Source: Paramacrobiotus metropolitanus
Lineage: Eukaryota; Tardigrada; Eutardigrada; Parachela; Macrobiotidae
Assembly: GCF_019649055.1 (NCBI RefSeq)
Contig: NW_026570314.1
Location: 248,001-312,000, forward strand
Direction: 5' to 3'
Length of the DNA: 64,000 nucleotides
In this document: one piece after another, positions 22,930-32,499 of the stretch
How the letters are laid out: every line of letters starts with the position of its first letter
How positions within the stretch are numbered: position 1 is the stretch's first letter
Notes under the pieces: generated by a model
The model's database searches: none
The model's input: the letters and a program-made list of their open reading frames with translations, nothing else
Told to the model about the DNA's origin: nothing
Program-made: the position numbers and the translations under genes

Positions 22930-25241
22930 TCAGGCCGCTTTCCATTCCTCGACGTGCTTACCGGCAATCTTCAACTCCCTGAATGCCACACTACTCTCTC
23001 GACCGGCAACCTCAACGGTATGGCGACCCGCTCGCTGTACGCCGTACGTCGCCTCTTGGTAGCCTCCGTCAATGTACGCGTACACGACCAGTCCACGTTT
23101 AAGAATATCCCCGGCATGAACGACTTGGGCTGGCTGGACAAAGTCACCCTTGTCTGTCGGCTCCTCCAGTTTATACTTGGCATAATCATCCACTTCATTG
23201 TCTCCAGTGACGATCGCGGGATACCAATAACCGTTCGCAAATAAAACGAACAACCTCTCCCGATTTCTGCACAAGGGCTCGCGCTTCGACCCCAGACGAA
23301 ACGCTACGTACTTCCGCGGTTTCGTGGAGAATTTCAGCTGGTCTTCACTGGTTCCATGTTTGCAGAGATACAGTTCACGTACTTCGTTGGCAGTCAGTAG
23401 ACCGCTCTACAAAAACCCAGCGAAGGGGTTAGCGATTTTTTTCAGGACCGTGATGAAGTGGTTTTGACAGAGTAGATCCCAACCTTAACAGGTCCGTTGG
23501 CCAGCTCTTCGTCATTCATCAGCGGGAAGCGTACATGGTACAATGCACCGCCCAGCAGGCGGCGACGATTAGCCGGCGTGGGAGCCAGCTTCTTGCGAGC
23601 ACAGGCTGTCGCGGCCCATCTGTAACAGTGCCATGTGTGTAACGAACGGTATAATCTTTTATTATGTCCGCTCGGGAGAACAGCAAACAATCAACTAAAT
23701 TGACATAACGTAGCAGCGCTGGTACTTCCATTACCAGTTGCTACGGTATTCACAATTTACGAGAATACACATCGTTTGCACTTGTACATACGTACTTGCA
23801 CTATACACGTACGTGTACTTGCACTATACACTACAAACAGACTACAGAAACAAAGCAACACTGACTGCTTGGCTGAGCGCTTGGCCAATGCACAGCAATA
23901 AATGCAACGGAATATTAAAAATATTGCATAAAAATTTTTTTAATGTTTAAATTTGATCATTATTTTTTATTAGTGTAAATCCGCGCAGGCATCTTGTTAT
24001 GTACACTGGTGTAAGGGCGGGACGCTCCGTCCTCTTGAGTAGCTATTCGCTGTTTCTGGGGATTTCCACCCCGGACATTTCTGCGCTGTTTTGACGGATC
24101 TGCAGCACAATTGCACTGGCTGCAGAATCCTTCCTTGCTAGTCTGGTGTTGCTGCGCCACGGTGCGCATTAGATTCGGCATTAAAGCTTCATCCGAGTTC
24201 ACCGCTGTTCGCTGTCGAGGATACGCGTGGCGCCCATACGGCCCCGCGTTATACTGGCTGTTGTCGAAATAAAAGATATCGGTACAAATATTGCATTCTC
24301 CTCTACGAATACCGCCTGAAATTTCGCAATACCTACTTGCCATGAAGCTGTTCGCTTTAAAAAGGCAATAAGAAACAGGAACAACAACCTACGTACTTTT
24401 CAACGGCAGTATACACGATATTCTCCTCTGCCGACAAAGTGTCTCTTTCTAGAATCATCTCTAGAGTTTTACGCTCCAATGCCGTGACGTACTCCGACTG
24501 GAGAACGACTTTGCTGGATACATCCAGCACATCGCAACACTTCTCCATCACAACATCAAAATCCGGAGTCCAGCGTTGCGCCTACCACGACGTATACAGT
24601 CATCTACCCTGCATATCGGGTTCAGTTTTCTTAGCAAAACACCAACATTTCCCAGGTACATCAGGCAGTTCTCCGGCTTCAAGTCCTGGAGAACGAAATC
24701 CATACAGAGCTCAGCCAGCCACGGCAAGTCGTACTTGTCCGAGCAGTAGAGCGTCTGCAGCACATTATCCTCTTTCAGATTCTCCACCGTCCCAGTGTAC
24801 ACATAGCTACAAATACGAAACAAAAGCAACTGAACTGAACAGACATCACTGGTAGATTACGCATAGGACGGTACCTGAGCATATTCTTGAAAGCGTCTGG
24901 GGGAATGTCCGGGACGTCGATGACAGCGTCGTTACGCTCGGCTAAGCTCCCGTAGAACATCGCATGGAACACCTCGCTGCTGACGCCCAAAGTCAATCTA
25001 GGGAAAAGAGGAACTTTTATTACTCACGAAAAACTGGAATGCATTTCGTCCGTTGGGAAAGGAGCGCTGTTAAACCGTGCCTGTGCGCTCGGATCTTCTG
25101 CACTCCGCCACACTGACGTCCAACGGCGAATTCCACATCCGTCAGTTCACTATTGGCCAGAACATTCTTCCAACGATTCGTAATCTCGGAAATTGCGCCT
25201 CGGCGTTCAAACCTCACGCATGATGCGGAAGGCTGCGTCAT
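22930..25241 (-). CDS. BTB-BACK protein with Tudor-like C-terminus, copy C (six exons, 413 aa)
   Basis: Exons: 25081-25241, 24875-24997, 24647-24806, 24397-24581, 23484-23619, 22930-23406 (1242 nt, one frame, TGA stop). BTB: NSELTDVEFAVGRQCGG, then SSEVFHAMFYGSLAE and DAFKNMLR. BACK: ILERDTLSAEEN, then ANRRRLLGGALYHVRFPLMND. The first five exons match the BTB-PDZ family in position and phase. The last is a single 477-nt exon: SGLLTANEVRELYLC, then two beta-rich units (LFVLFANGYWYPAIVTG and RGLVVYAYIDGGYQEATYG) that look like tandem Tudor/SH3-like folds. It has no PDZ. Exon 1 seems to use a GC donor (ACAG then GCACGG). Probable CUL3 adaptor with a different ligand reader; the Tudor call is by pattern only. 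Confidence 0.8.
23960..24340. repeat. Paralogous intron-4 block (pair with 53660-53940)
   Basis: Shares long near-identical stretches with 53660-53940 (for example GGGGATTTCCA.CCC, GTTTTGACGGATCT, GCTGCGCCACGGTGCGCA, GGCATTAAAGC). Both blocks lie in the same intron of paralogous genes, between the BACK exon and exon 5. Here the minus strand is open for 127 codons with two Cys pairs (CNIC and CSQCNC); the other copy is frameshifted. It may be ancestral intron sequence or a lost exon. Confidence 0.6.
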
Positions 25242-25776
25242 GATGGTGCTGATGGAGTAGACAGATATCTGTACTTGTACGGTTGTACCTTACAATTACT
25301 GCACACAAGAGAGTGAAGAGACCGACACACCTGGAACTTAGCTTTGGCAGAGATAAAAGCTGTCGAATTCCGTTCAAAATTGAAAACTGTCTGATGAGAG
25401 AATGATCCGAATCGTTCTCCACAAAATCTAGGACAGAAAAGTCTTATTTACCAAGTAAAACGGAGAACCATGAAAAACTGAAAAGACATCTCTTCTGCTG
25501 ACTACCGAATCCTGAGTACTGCTGTCTGGGAGTGGCTTGACTGCCGAAGAGCAGGAGGATAGACGTAGTTGCCAACTGGGGTGGTTGGCTGGTTTATTAA
25601 CCACATGTCGGACTTCCGGTTTTGTTTTCTTTGTTTTCTTGTTTTCCGGGATTCGTGGTGTAACTACTCAGTTCTACTAATTGCCCATCTTAGTACTATT
25701 AAGAAAAAGATCAATACTTCCCCCGGCCATCCCATAGTTTTGAGATCTTAATAATTTAAATATTGTTCTTTCTAAA
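25242..25776. other. Spacer upstream of BTB copy C
   Basis: Presumed promoter side of the minus-strand BTB gene. No supported gene. Confidence 0.4.
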
Positions 25777-25963
25777 CGCTCGCCACGGCATCCCACATGT
25801 AGTCGTCGACCTGACCAAACTACTACTCGATGGTGCAAACGACCGTGAGCGAAGGTGCAGCCGCGCTCATTTGCTTAATATCCTCGACAACGTCGTAACG
25901 AAGGCCACGGTTTCGTTGACGCTAATGAACGGCAATCTGAGTTCAGAACTGGATCTCTATAAT

Positions 25964-26357
25964 TGTAACAGAAGCCGATCTGGCTGCTGTTCTAGTGGGT
26001 TGGCGTGTTGACCGTACCACGATGTTGTGTGGGCTGTTGAGATGAAAGGTTGGCACGACCGGCAACGGCGCGGTCGTGGACGCTCTTACTGACGTAACAC
26101 AATTACTGATCGTAACAACGGATGTTCACGGCATGTTTAATGACAAGAACAATGCAAAACAGGGAGCAAGGTTTAGGCAAGAGTTTAACAAGCGGAACAA
26201 GCTGATCAAGCTGGTGCAAGCTGTAGCAAGCTAAGGCAAGAATGAATTCTAGAAATTGTGAAGAAGAACAGCTAGCCGGTAAAATAAAGAGAATTCATAA
26301 CGTCATGATGAGTCATAACTGGGTGGTCTTATGGGTTGTACAACTTCTATCGCTACA
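25964..26357 (-). repeat. LTR (3' LTR in element orientation)
   Basis: 394 bp, TGTAAC...CGCTACA on the plus strand; near-identical to 28937-29330. Confidence 0.92.
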
Positions 26358-26628
26358 TCCCTCACGGTAGCGATGAGATATACCTGTCTCATCAAGACAA
26401 TACAAAGGAAAAGAAATTAAGAAGGAAACTGAAAAAGGTTAAATGCGGTTAAATACTGGCTGTGCTTGCATGGCGTGTCCGGAGGGGGTAGGGACTGGTG
26501 CGGCGCCACGGTACGGTGTGTACTGTTAAAGGTGATGACGGCAGTGATTCCGGCAGGTCAGGTCAAGGGAGACTGTCGTAGTAGTCCAGTTTGTACTCCA
26601 ATTCGTCGGATACGCTGATTTGGTTCCC

Positions 26629-28413
26629 TCACGGTTGACTAAGGCATCCGGTAAACGTCCGTTTCCTTGTAGTTAGGCATCCCTTACAGTTACGGTATCC
26701 GAAAATTTTCCGCATTCGTCCGGCGTCGTGGGGATGGAGGAGCAGAGTCGCGAAATGGTAATATACCAGTAGGTATGTTGAGCAAATGCGGGCTGGTAAA
26801 CAACGTCTGATAGAATGGAGAATTGCGAATATACTCCAGTGTGGCATCAATAGAATTGACAATAGAATTGGCCGAATACTTTGTACGATAGAAATCATTT
26901 CATTTAATTTTTGTTTCAACAGCGTTGACGGCAAAAAGTTAATTTGAGGTACTCTCTGCATTACGGAATTGTTCACTGACTGAGATGGGTGCTCCTTCTC
27001 TGCGATAGACGGTGATGTCGGTGCTGTCAAATCACCGGAAATTTCATTCAGCAATGTTTCACATAAGTCGAGTTTTTGCGGAATGGTATTCGCTATTTCC
27101 CGAGAAGTCGCATTCAAGACGGCATCATTTAATTTTGCAGTGCCTGCAGTGTTGATGTATGGTGTGCGTGGTTTTAAAATATCGGGTGTGTGCATTTCTT
27201 CCCGTTGCTTAGTTAATATTTCCTTGCATCGAGATGCCGGGTCATCTGAGCGACGACTGTACAACTTATCTTCAGAGAGGCTATAGAATACGGGAGGTAC
27301 ATAGTTATAGCCATACGGGCCGCCTTTCCTGTAGCTTCCCATTCTTTTCCGTTGACTGCTAAACAAGAACGACATTCCTTTTCGCTCAAGCATGTAGTGT
27401 ATGTAGTTATCGTATTCTTCCTGAACTGCAACTCTAACGTCATTTGGGCATAAACGCGGTATAGTGTATTTGTCATCGCAACTATAGTTTGTGCATTCTC
27501 CGTACGAATGAAAGATATCAAGACACTTTGGACAAAATAATTTTCCGTTGTCTAATCTGTAGCTTTCAAAGTCGATATACCTTGGATGTATTAACTTGTC
27601 CACATTACACTTTTCGCGATTGCAGTATTTTGTGTGGTCACGGGCGGGCGAGTATCGACGGTGCGGTTTGCGATAACATTCGTAACTACGTTCACTTTCA
27701 GGCGAATAACGGTTGCGTTCCCGGAAATGTGTACTATAATATTCGTCACTACAAGTGCTATCACGAGAGTATGAACGGTGTCGTGCGCGATAGCGGTGTA
27801 AATTGGGTGACCGGGAACCATTTGAGTCACTGAAACTACTGTAATATTCACGGTAAGAACGATTCTGGTGCGCATTATCTGACCGGCGGTCATCCGATTT
27901 ACTGTGATACTCGTAAACAGCACGATGATGGTACGCGCCGCCGTTATTGTCAGCAGCAGAGCCGTTAGAAGTGCTTTCACAACGACTCATGTGATTAAGT
28001 TCTCTGTCAGCTGATTGTGCCAAAGCAATGCGCGCTACCGGCTCTGCAGCATGTGTGCTGGCTTGTGTGCTCCCTGCTGCACTGAGCGTTTGGAACCTGC
28101 ATTGAGCGCCTTCAGTACGCGCTGTAGTGGCCTGCTTTGATAGACTGTCCCTCTGAGTGTGAGAACGTGTGGTCGGTGCGGCGTTGCTGTGCACAGTGTG
28201 CTCAGCCGGCGCGACTGACTCATCGTCAGTAGGGGACTGGGAGCGCTGGAGCTGATCCACAGTAATGTGGTTCACGTACATATAAGCGGAGAGCGCGCTT
28301 ATCATTCCGGCCTTCGTGTTTTTTAAAGCGATTGTTATATTGAAACTTCTACAGATGTCACGTAGTGCATTCCGAGTGAATGTAATATCAAGTTGTTGCT
28401 GTAAAGATTCCAT
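26629..28413 (-). CDS. Gag-like protein of the LTR element (594 aa)
   Basis: Single uninterrupted ORF between the LTRs. N-terminus (residues ~5-50) resembles a SAP-type helix pair (RNALRDICRSFNITIALKN, then KAGMISALSAY). Residues ~55-150 are low-complexity Ser/Thr/Gln. Residues ~170-270 are rich in Arg, Ser and Tyr (RHRSYSRDS, HRRYSPARD), like an RS domain. A Cys/His cluster follows (CNREKC, then CPKCLDIFHSYGEC) that could bind zinc. The C-terminal third has no recognised domain, and its last ~80 residues turn hydrophobic. The position and basic, zinc-binding character fit a nucleocapsid or Gag role, but no standard Gag match was evident to me. An alternative is a captured host RNA-binding gene. 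Confidence 0.7.
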   Translation of the reverse strand: MESLQQQLDITFTRNALRDICRSFNITIALKNTKAGMISALSAYMYVNHITVDQLQRSQSPTDDESVAPAEHTVHSNAAPTTRSHTQRDSLSKQATTARTEGAQCRFQTLSAAGSTQASTHAAEPVARIALAQSADRELNHMSRCESTSNGSAADNNGGAYHHRAVYEYHSKSDDRRSDNAHQNRSYREYYSSFSDSNGSRSPNLHRYRARHRSYSRDSTCSDEYYSTHFRERNRYSPESERSYECYRKPHRRYSPARDHTKYCNREKCNVDKLIHPRYIDFESYRLDNGKLFCPKCLDIFHSYGECTNYSCDDKYTIPRLCPNDVRVAVQEEYDNYIHYMLERKGMSFLFSSQRKRMGSYRKGGPYGYNYVPPVFYSLSEDKLYSRRSDDPASRCKEILTKQREEMHTPDILKPRTPYINTAGTAKLNDAVLNATSREIANTIPQKLDLCETLLNEISGDLTAPTSPSIAEKEHPSQSVNNSVMQRVPQINFLPSTLLKQKLNEMISIVQSIRPILLSILLMPHWSIFAILHSIRRCLPARICSTYLLVYYHFATLLLHPHDAGRMRKIFGYRNCKGCLTTRKRTFTGCLSQP

Positions 28414-28918
28414 TGCGTACGCGGAGCGTGACTGCTAATGGTTTTTTGTGCACAGCTCAAAACGGCGCCAAAAAGATAGACGGCTGGAATATGCAAGGTA
28501 TAATACAAAGCGAATATATACAAACGTACTGTAAGTGTAAAGCACAATAAACCGGTAAACTGTGGTGCCGTACCGGCAAATTCAATAAGGTTTTCCGAAA
28601 AACGATCCGACTGGGATATGCGTGCAGAAAAACGTTAGCTAAGGTGTACAGCCTACGTAGCTAACTGCGCCAATTGTATCGAAATTACACGATTGATTAT
28701 GCCAGAATACATTTAATCAATTATAAGCTTAAACTGCAGTGCTGGCACGACTGACAGTTGGTTACGGTCTTACAGACGTAATCGCAGTACTTGCATCGCG
28801 AAACGACGAACCGGTAAAAGTCGAAATGACTAGGTCTGAGACTTCTTGCGGGTGGTGTGGGAAGTGGCGATGTTGTGGAAATCGCGAGTTCAGACTGCAG
28901 GCGTCCAGGTGGCCTGGT

Positions 28919-28936
28919 TCTTTTACAGGAGCGCCA
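28919..28936 (-). promoter_or_regulatory. Primer-binding site of the LTR element
   Basis: Minus-strand TGGCGCTCCTGTAAAAGA directly follows the 5' LTR. TGG pairs with the universal CCA of a tRNA 3' end; the donor tRNA was not identified. Confidence 0.65.
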
Positions 28937-29330
28937 TGTAACAGAAGCCGATCTGGCTGCTGTTCTAGTGGGTTGGCGTGTTGACCGTACCACGATGTTG
29001 TGTGGGCTGTTGAGATGAAAGGTTGGCACGACCGGCAACGGCGCGGTCGTGGACGCTCTTACTGACGTAACACAATTACTGATCGTAACAACGGATGTTC
29101 ACGGCATGTTTAATGACAAGAACAATGCAAAACAGGGAGCAAGGTTTAGGCAAGAGTTTAACAAGCGGAACAAGCTGATCAAGCTGGTGCAAGCTGTAGC
29201 AAGCTAAGGCAAGAATGAATTCTAGAAATTGTGAAGAAGAACAGCTAGCCGGTAAAATAAAGAGAATTCATAACGTCATGATGAATCATAACTGGGTGGT
29301 CTTATGGGTTGTACAACTTCTATCGCTACA
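28937..29330 (-). repeat. LTR (5' LTR in element orientation)
   Basis: 394 bp, the transcription start side of the element. It differs from the other LTR at one base I can see, which implies recent insertion. Confidence 0.92.
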
Positions 29331-30087
29331 ATATCTTTCAGTTTCTATCAATTAAAGTCACACGTCTACCGATAATCGTTCTAAAGAACATTCGATGCTT
29401 TCGCGTCTTGGCGCAGAACTGCGAGAAGCAGCGGCTAAAATGGGCCAGCCTCAGTTACGTCTGTTACTTAATGCAGGCGTGCCACGTGTTGCTCCTGCGG
29501 GACGCCAACATTCCCACCGTCTTCGGGCCCGTCGCCGGGTTGTGGTGCACTCCGGCCGACTTCCGGGAGGATGTCGATGTTTCTGTGGAGAAAGCCGCGC
29601 TGAACTGCATGCGCAGTGAGACCGATCGTTTGAGCCCTTTCCCGAAAATTCTGAACGCCGGTTGTCGTGAATTGTTCCCGAGGGAAGAAATGGACATTAA
29701 CGAAACCTGCTATAAGACAGGTAGTCACTTGTATCAAGCAACCCTTACGCAGCCGGCTGATGCTCATGCTTTTAATGTTAGTAGTTTCCGTCCACGTTTT
29801 GAAAAATTAATGAACATAAAATATCAAAAGTAGAAAATTAGTCTGCAGTTTAGGACAAATTCATCATTTTGCCACCTAAAGCGCAACCAATTAAATCTCT
29901 GTTTAAACCTAGCGTCGGCGGATAGTACGGTACGCGACATATGTAGCGCACAAGTTGGTTTCCAAAATACAGGCTCCAGAAACCTTTTCTAGCATTTGCC
30001 ACAAGCGAATTTTAGGTTAATCATCAAAAATTTTGGTTAGCTGGGCAAGCGGTTTCACGAACGGGAATTATGTCCTAAACTGCATTG

Positions 30088-31763
30088 GTGGAGGTCAATT
30101 ACATTAGCCCACTTTGCGACGCGCTTGCAAATGTCTGGAACCTAAGCCTCAGCGGAAGTGTCCCAGCCGAGATCCGACCAATATTTTTTGGTGGCAAGCT
30201 GCTAGCCTTAAAAAAAAAGACGGCGGCTTACGCCCGATTGCGGTCGGTCTAACATTGCGCCGCCTGATCGCGAAAATCATATGCCACCGAGTGGCCGACC
30301 GGATCACACCCGTTCTGTCACCCCAGCAACTTGGCTTTAACGTGCGTGGTGGTGCAGAAGCAATTGTGCATGCGACGAGAGAATTTGTGGAGTCGTCCGT
30401 AGCGGAGGTAACGGCGATTTTGAAAGTTGACTTCAAGAACGCCTTTAACACCGTATCTAGAGAAGCCGTGTTAGCCGCCGCGGAATGTTTCTTACCTGAA
30501 TATAAAGCCTTAAAGTGCGCAACAGTTAAAATGGCGTGTGAGCGGTTAGAGTTTTTGCCACGTCATCAAGCACTCTTCCTACTGAAAAACTGTCTAGGGG
30601 CCCCAAAGATCATATATATGCTGCGCTGTTGCAATGCATGGAAACAACCGCAGCAACTCTATCAACTGGATGAAGCAGTGCGGGTGTGTTTTCAGTCTCT
30701 GTGCAATGTACGCACGTCCCACGACGACTATCCGTGTTGGCGGCAGGCGACACTCCCAGTGAGCAGAGGCGGTATTGGCATACGCCGGGCGGAAGAATTA
30801 GCTCTTCCTGCCTTTTTGGCATCGATTCATTCCGTATCCGGCTTAATATCACTATTGCTTCCTGATCACCATACTGTAAATGTTTGGGACGCTTCTGAGT
30901 TGTGGAAAGTCAACGCGCGACTGTCAGATCTCCCAGACCAAAATGTCAGAAAGGTACAACGAGCATGGGACCTTCCGCTATGTAACACGTCACTATCCAC
31001 ACTGCTGGACATCTTTCGCGATGATGAAATTAACCGGACCCGCCTCCTCGCACAGTCGACACCGGAAGCCGGCATATGGTTAAATGCCTTGCCCTCGGCA
31101 CACATCGGCAACCTCCTGGACGATGACACCGTGAAGATATCAGTCGGCCTGAGACTGGGAGTAAATATTTGTGAAGCGCATTCATGTTCTAAGTGCCACA
31201 AGCCCGTAGATGTGTATGGCCACCACGGGTTGTCCTGTGCTTTCTCAGCCGGAAGACATCCACGCCACGGCGGCCTGAATAGTATTTTGTGCAGATCGTT
31301 AGTGTCCGCCGGCATCCCTGCTAAACTGGAGCCGCGAGGTACATCCCACACATCGGACCGTCGCCCTGATAACTGCACCACGTTTGCGTGGCAACGCGGT
31401 ATGTGTTTGGCGTGGGACGTGACCTGCGTGGATACTGTTGCTATGTCTCACCGGAAAGCCACATCAGTCACCGCTGGATCCGCCGCCGCACAGGCGGAGA
31501 AAGAAAGGCGGGACTGTACTTGTATCTACAGGGCAGATACATCTTTGGACCGCTGGCTTTTGAAACTCTTGGACCATGGGGAAAATCAGCTAGCCGTTTA
31601 GTGAAAGAAATTGGCAAGCGACTTCAACAGCATACGGGTGAGCCTCGCTCCCATGAGTACCTTCGTCAACGTCTGTTGCTGGAAATTCAGCGAGGCAACG
31701 CCGCTTCCGTTCTCGGTACAATGGAAGGAGCGGCAGCATTAAATGAGATTTTGTTGTTTTGAT
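30088..31763 (+). mobile_element. RLE-type LINE, fragment 2 (RT partly deleted)
   Basis: Translation shows RT motifs GGLRPIAVGLTLRRLIAK, QQLGFNVRGGAEAIVHA and KVDFKNAFNTV (motif A). It then jumps directly to LEFLPRHQALFLLKN, so the segment with the catalytic YxDD is deleted. The C-terminal part is long and clean: RGGIGIRRAEEL, a CCHC knuckle (CSKC...HHGLSC), GRHPRHGGLNSI, nuclease residues RRPD and WDVTCVDT. A one-base loss in the A-run at about 30210 and another shift near 31500 break the frame; after it the protein ends QRGNAASVLGTMEG and a stop at 31762. It inserted in intron 2 of the F-box pseudogene. Confidence 0.85.
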
Positions 31764-31838
31764 TTATTGTTTCGAAACTGTGATGTTACCGCATTTTGTA
31801 TGTATTACACACATGTTAAGCTGGATACAACAATAACA

Positions 31839-32316
31839 AATTACATTTGGGTAACTGTTGCGCGTCGGGTAATGGAGAGACGCGTAAAAAATTAGCCATG
31901 ACTCAGCAGAAAAACAATCGTCCAATCGTGAGTCGAGTACGCTTCCGTGCCAAGAAAGAAATTGAACACCGACGTGGAACTGAAAAACTCATTTTTAATG
32001 CTGTAATGTGGTAAATGTGGTATTACGTCAAAAAGTTAATTATGAGTTTTGGATTGTGAATCTCGGTCGTTGGATTTACTTTTGGTCCAAACACACAAAT
32101 TTTGTTGATCTGTGCAGGAGAGTTACGAGTTACTCGTAGTTTGTAATGGTTGCGCTTCGACGTCGAAGCGCAACGCTTACGCGGACAAGTAAGCTGAAAA
32201 CCCATCCCAGATTTTGTGACTGCGAATCAGAATGTTTGCTTGTTTACGCGCTGTTACGTCACACTTTTTACGCGTTTTCCCGTTACCCGACGCGCAACGC
32301 TTACCCAAATGTAATT
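31839..32316. mobile_element. MITE with ~55-bp terminal inverted repeats
   Basis: Left end AATTACATTTGGGTAA followed by GTTGCGCGTCGGGTAA and ACGCGTAAAAA; right end is the inverted copy (32258-32316). No transposase ORF. It abuts the exon-3 relic of the F-box pseudogene. Inside it lies a perfect 26-bp palindrome at 32149-32174 (GTTGCGCTTCGA and its complement). Confidence 0.75.
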
Positions 32317-32499
32317 GACCTGCCTTCCGCTACTCGTTTCCCATGGAGATGTCCTCCGGCTGCGGCAGCCGTCTGGGATACATCGTTATTATACCTGAGG
32401 ATCATATTATCATAGTTTTTTTGGTAAAATCTTTGTAATTTATGTCTTACAAAAAATGTCACGGTCATTCTTGCTCAGTGACAGGTTAAAAATGTAAGG

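Larger units (their letters stand above)
25964..29330 (-). mobile_element. Young non-autonomous LTR retrotransposon (3367 bp)
   Basis: Bounded by two 394-bp direct repeats, 25964-26357 and 28937-29330, each TG...CA; I see a single difference (GATGAGTC against GATGAATC). On the minus strand, the base after the upstream LTR starts TGGCGCTCCTG, a normal tRNA primer-binding site. The base before the other LTR is purine-rich (GTGAGGGA), so the element is transcribed right to left. The only long ORF is the Gag-like one at 26629-28413; no protease, RT, RNase H or integrase is present. Flanks read ATAAT and ATATC where the intact paralogue has CTCTATATC, so the duplication is ~4-5 bp with one extra A. 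Movement would need a partner element. Confidence 0.9.
25777..32410 (+). pseudogene. F-box family copy split by an LTR element, an RLE LINE and a MITE
   Basis: Exon 2 homology starts at about 25777 (HVVVDLTKLL) and runs to DLDLY at 25960-25963, then breaks at the LTR element. It resumes at 29331 with FQFLSIKVTRLPIIVLKN and continues to about 29774; its end has a frameshift and no donor. Intron 2 resemblance to copy 0 (ATTATGTCCTAAACTGCAT) stops near 30088, where an RLE LINE begins. A MITE occupies 31839-32316. A piece of exon 3 (CCTTCCGCTACTCG...ATGTCCTC and GTCTGGGATA) remains at 32321-32410, followed by the family 3' flank. Exon 1 is absent. This is one ancestral gene scattered over 6.6 kb. 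Confidence 0.85.

Noticed and set aside
25207-25422. Extra first exon for BTB copy C (frame starting MENDSDHS)
   Set aside because: It overlaps the copy C start region in another frame, has no counterpart upstream of other copies, and no splice link could be set.
27489-27833. Plus-strand frame inside the LTR element
   Set aside because: Antisense to the Gag-like ORF; the primer-binding site and purine tract place transcription on the minus strand.
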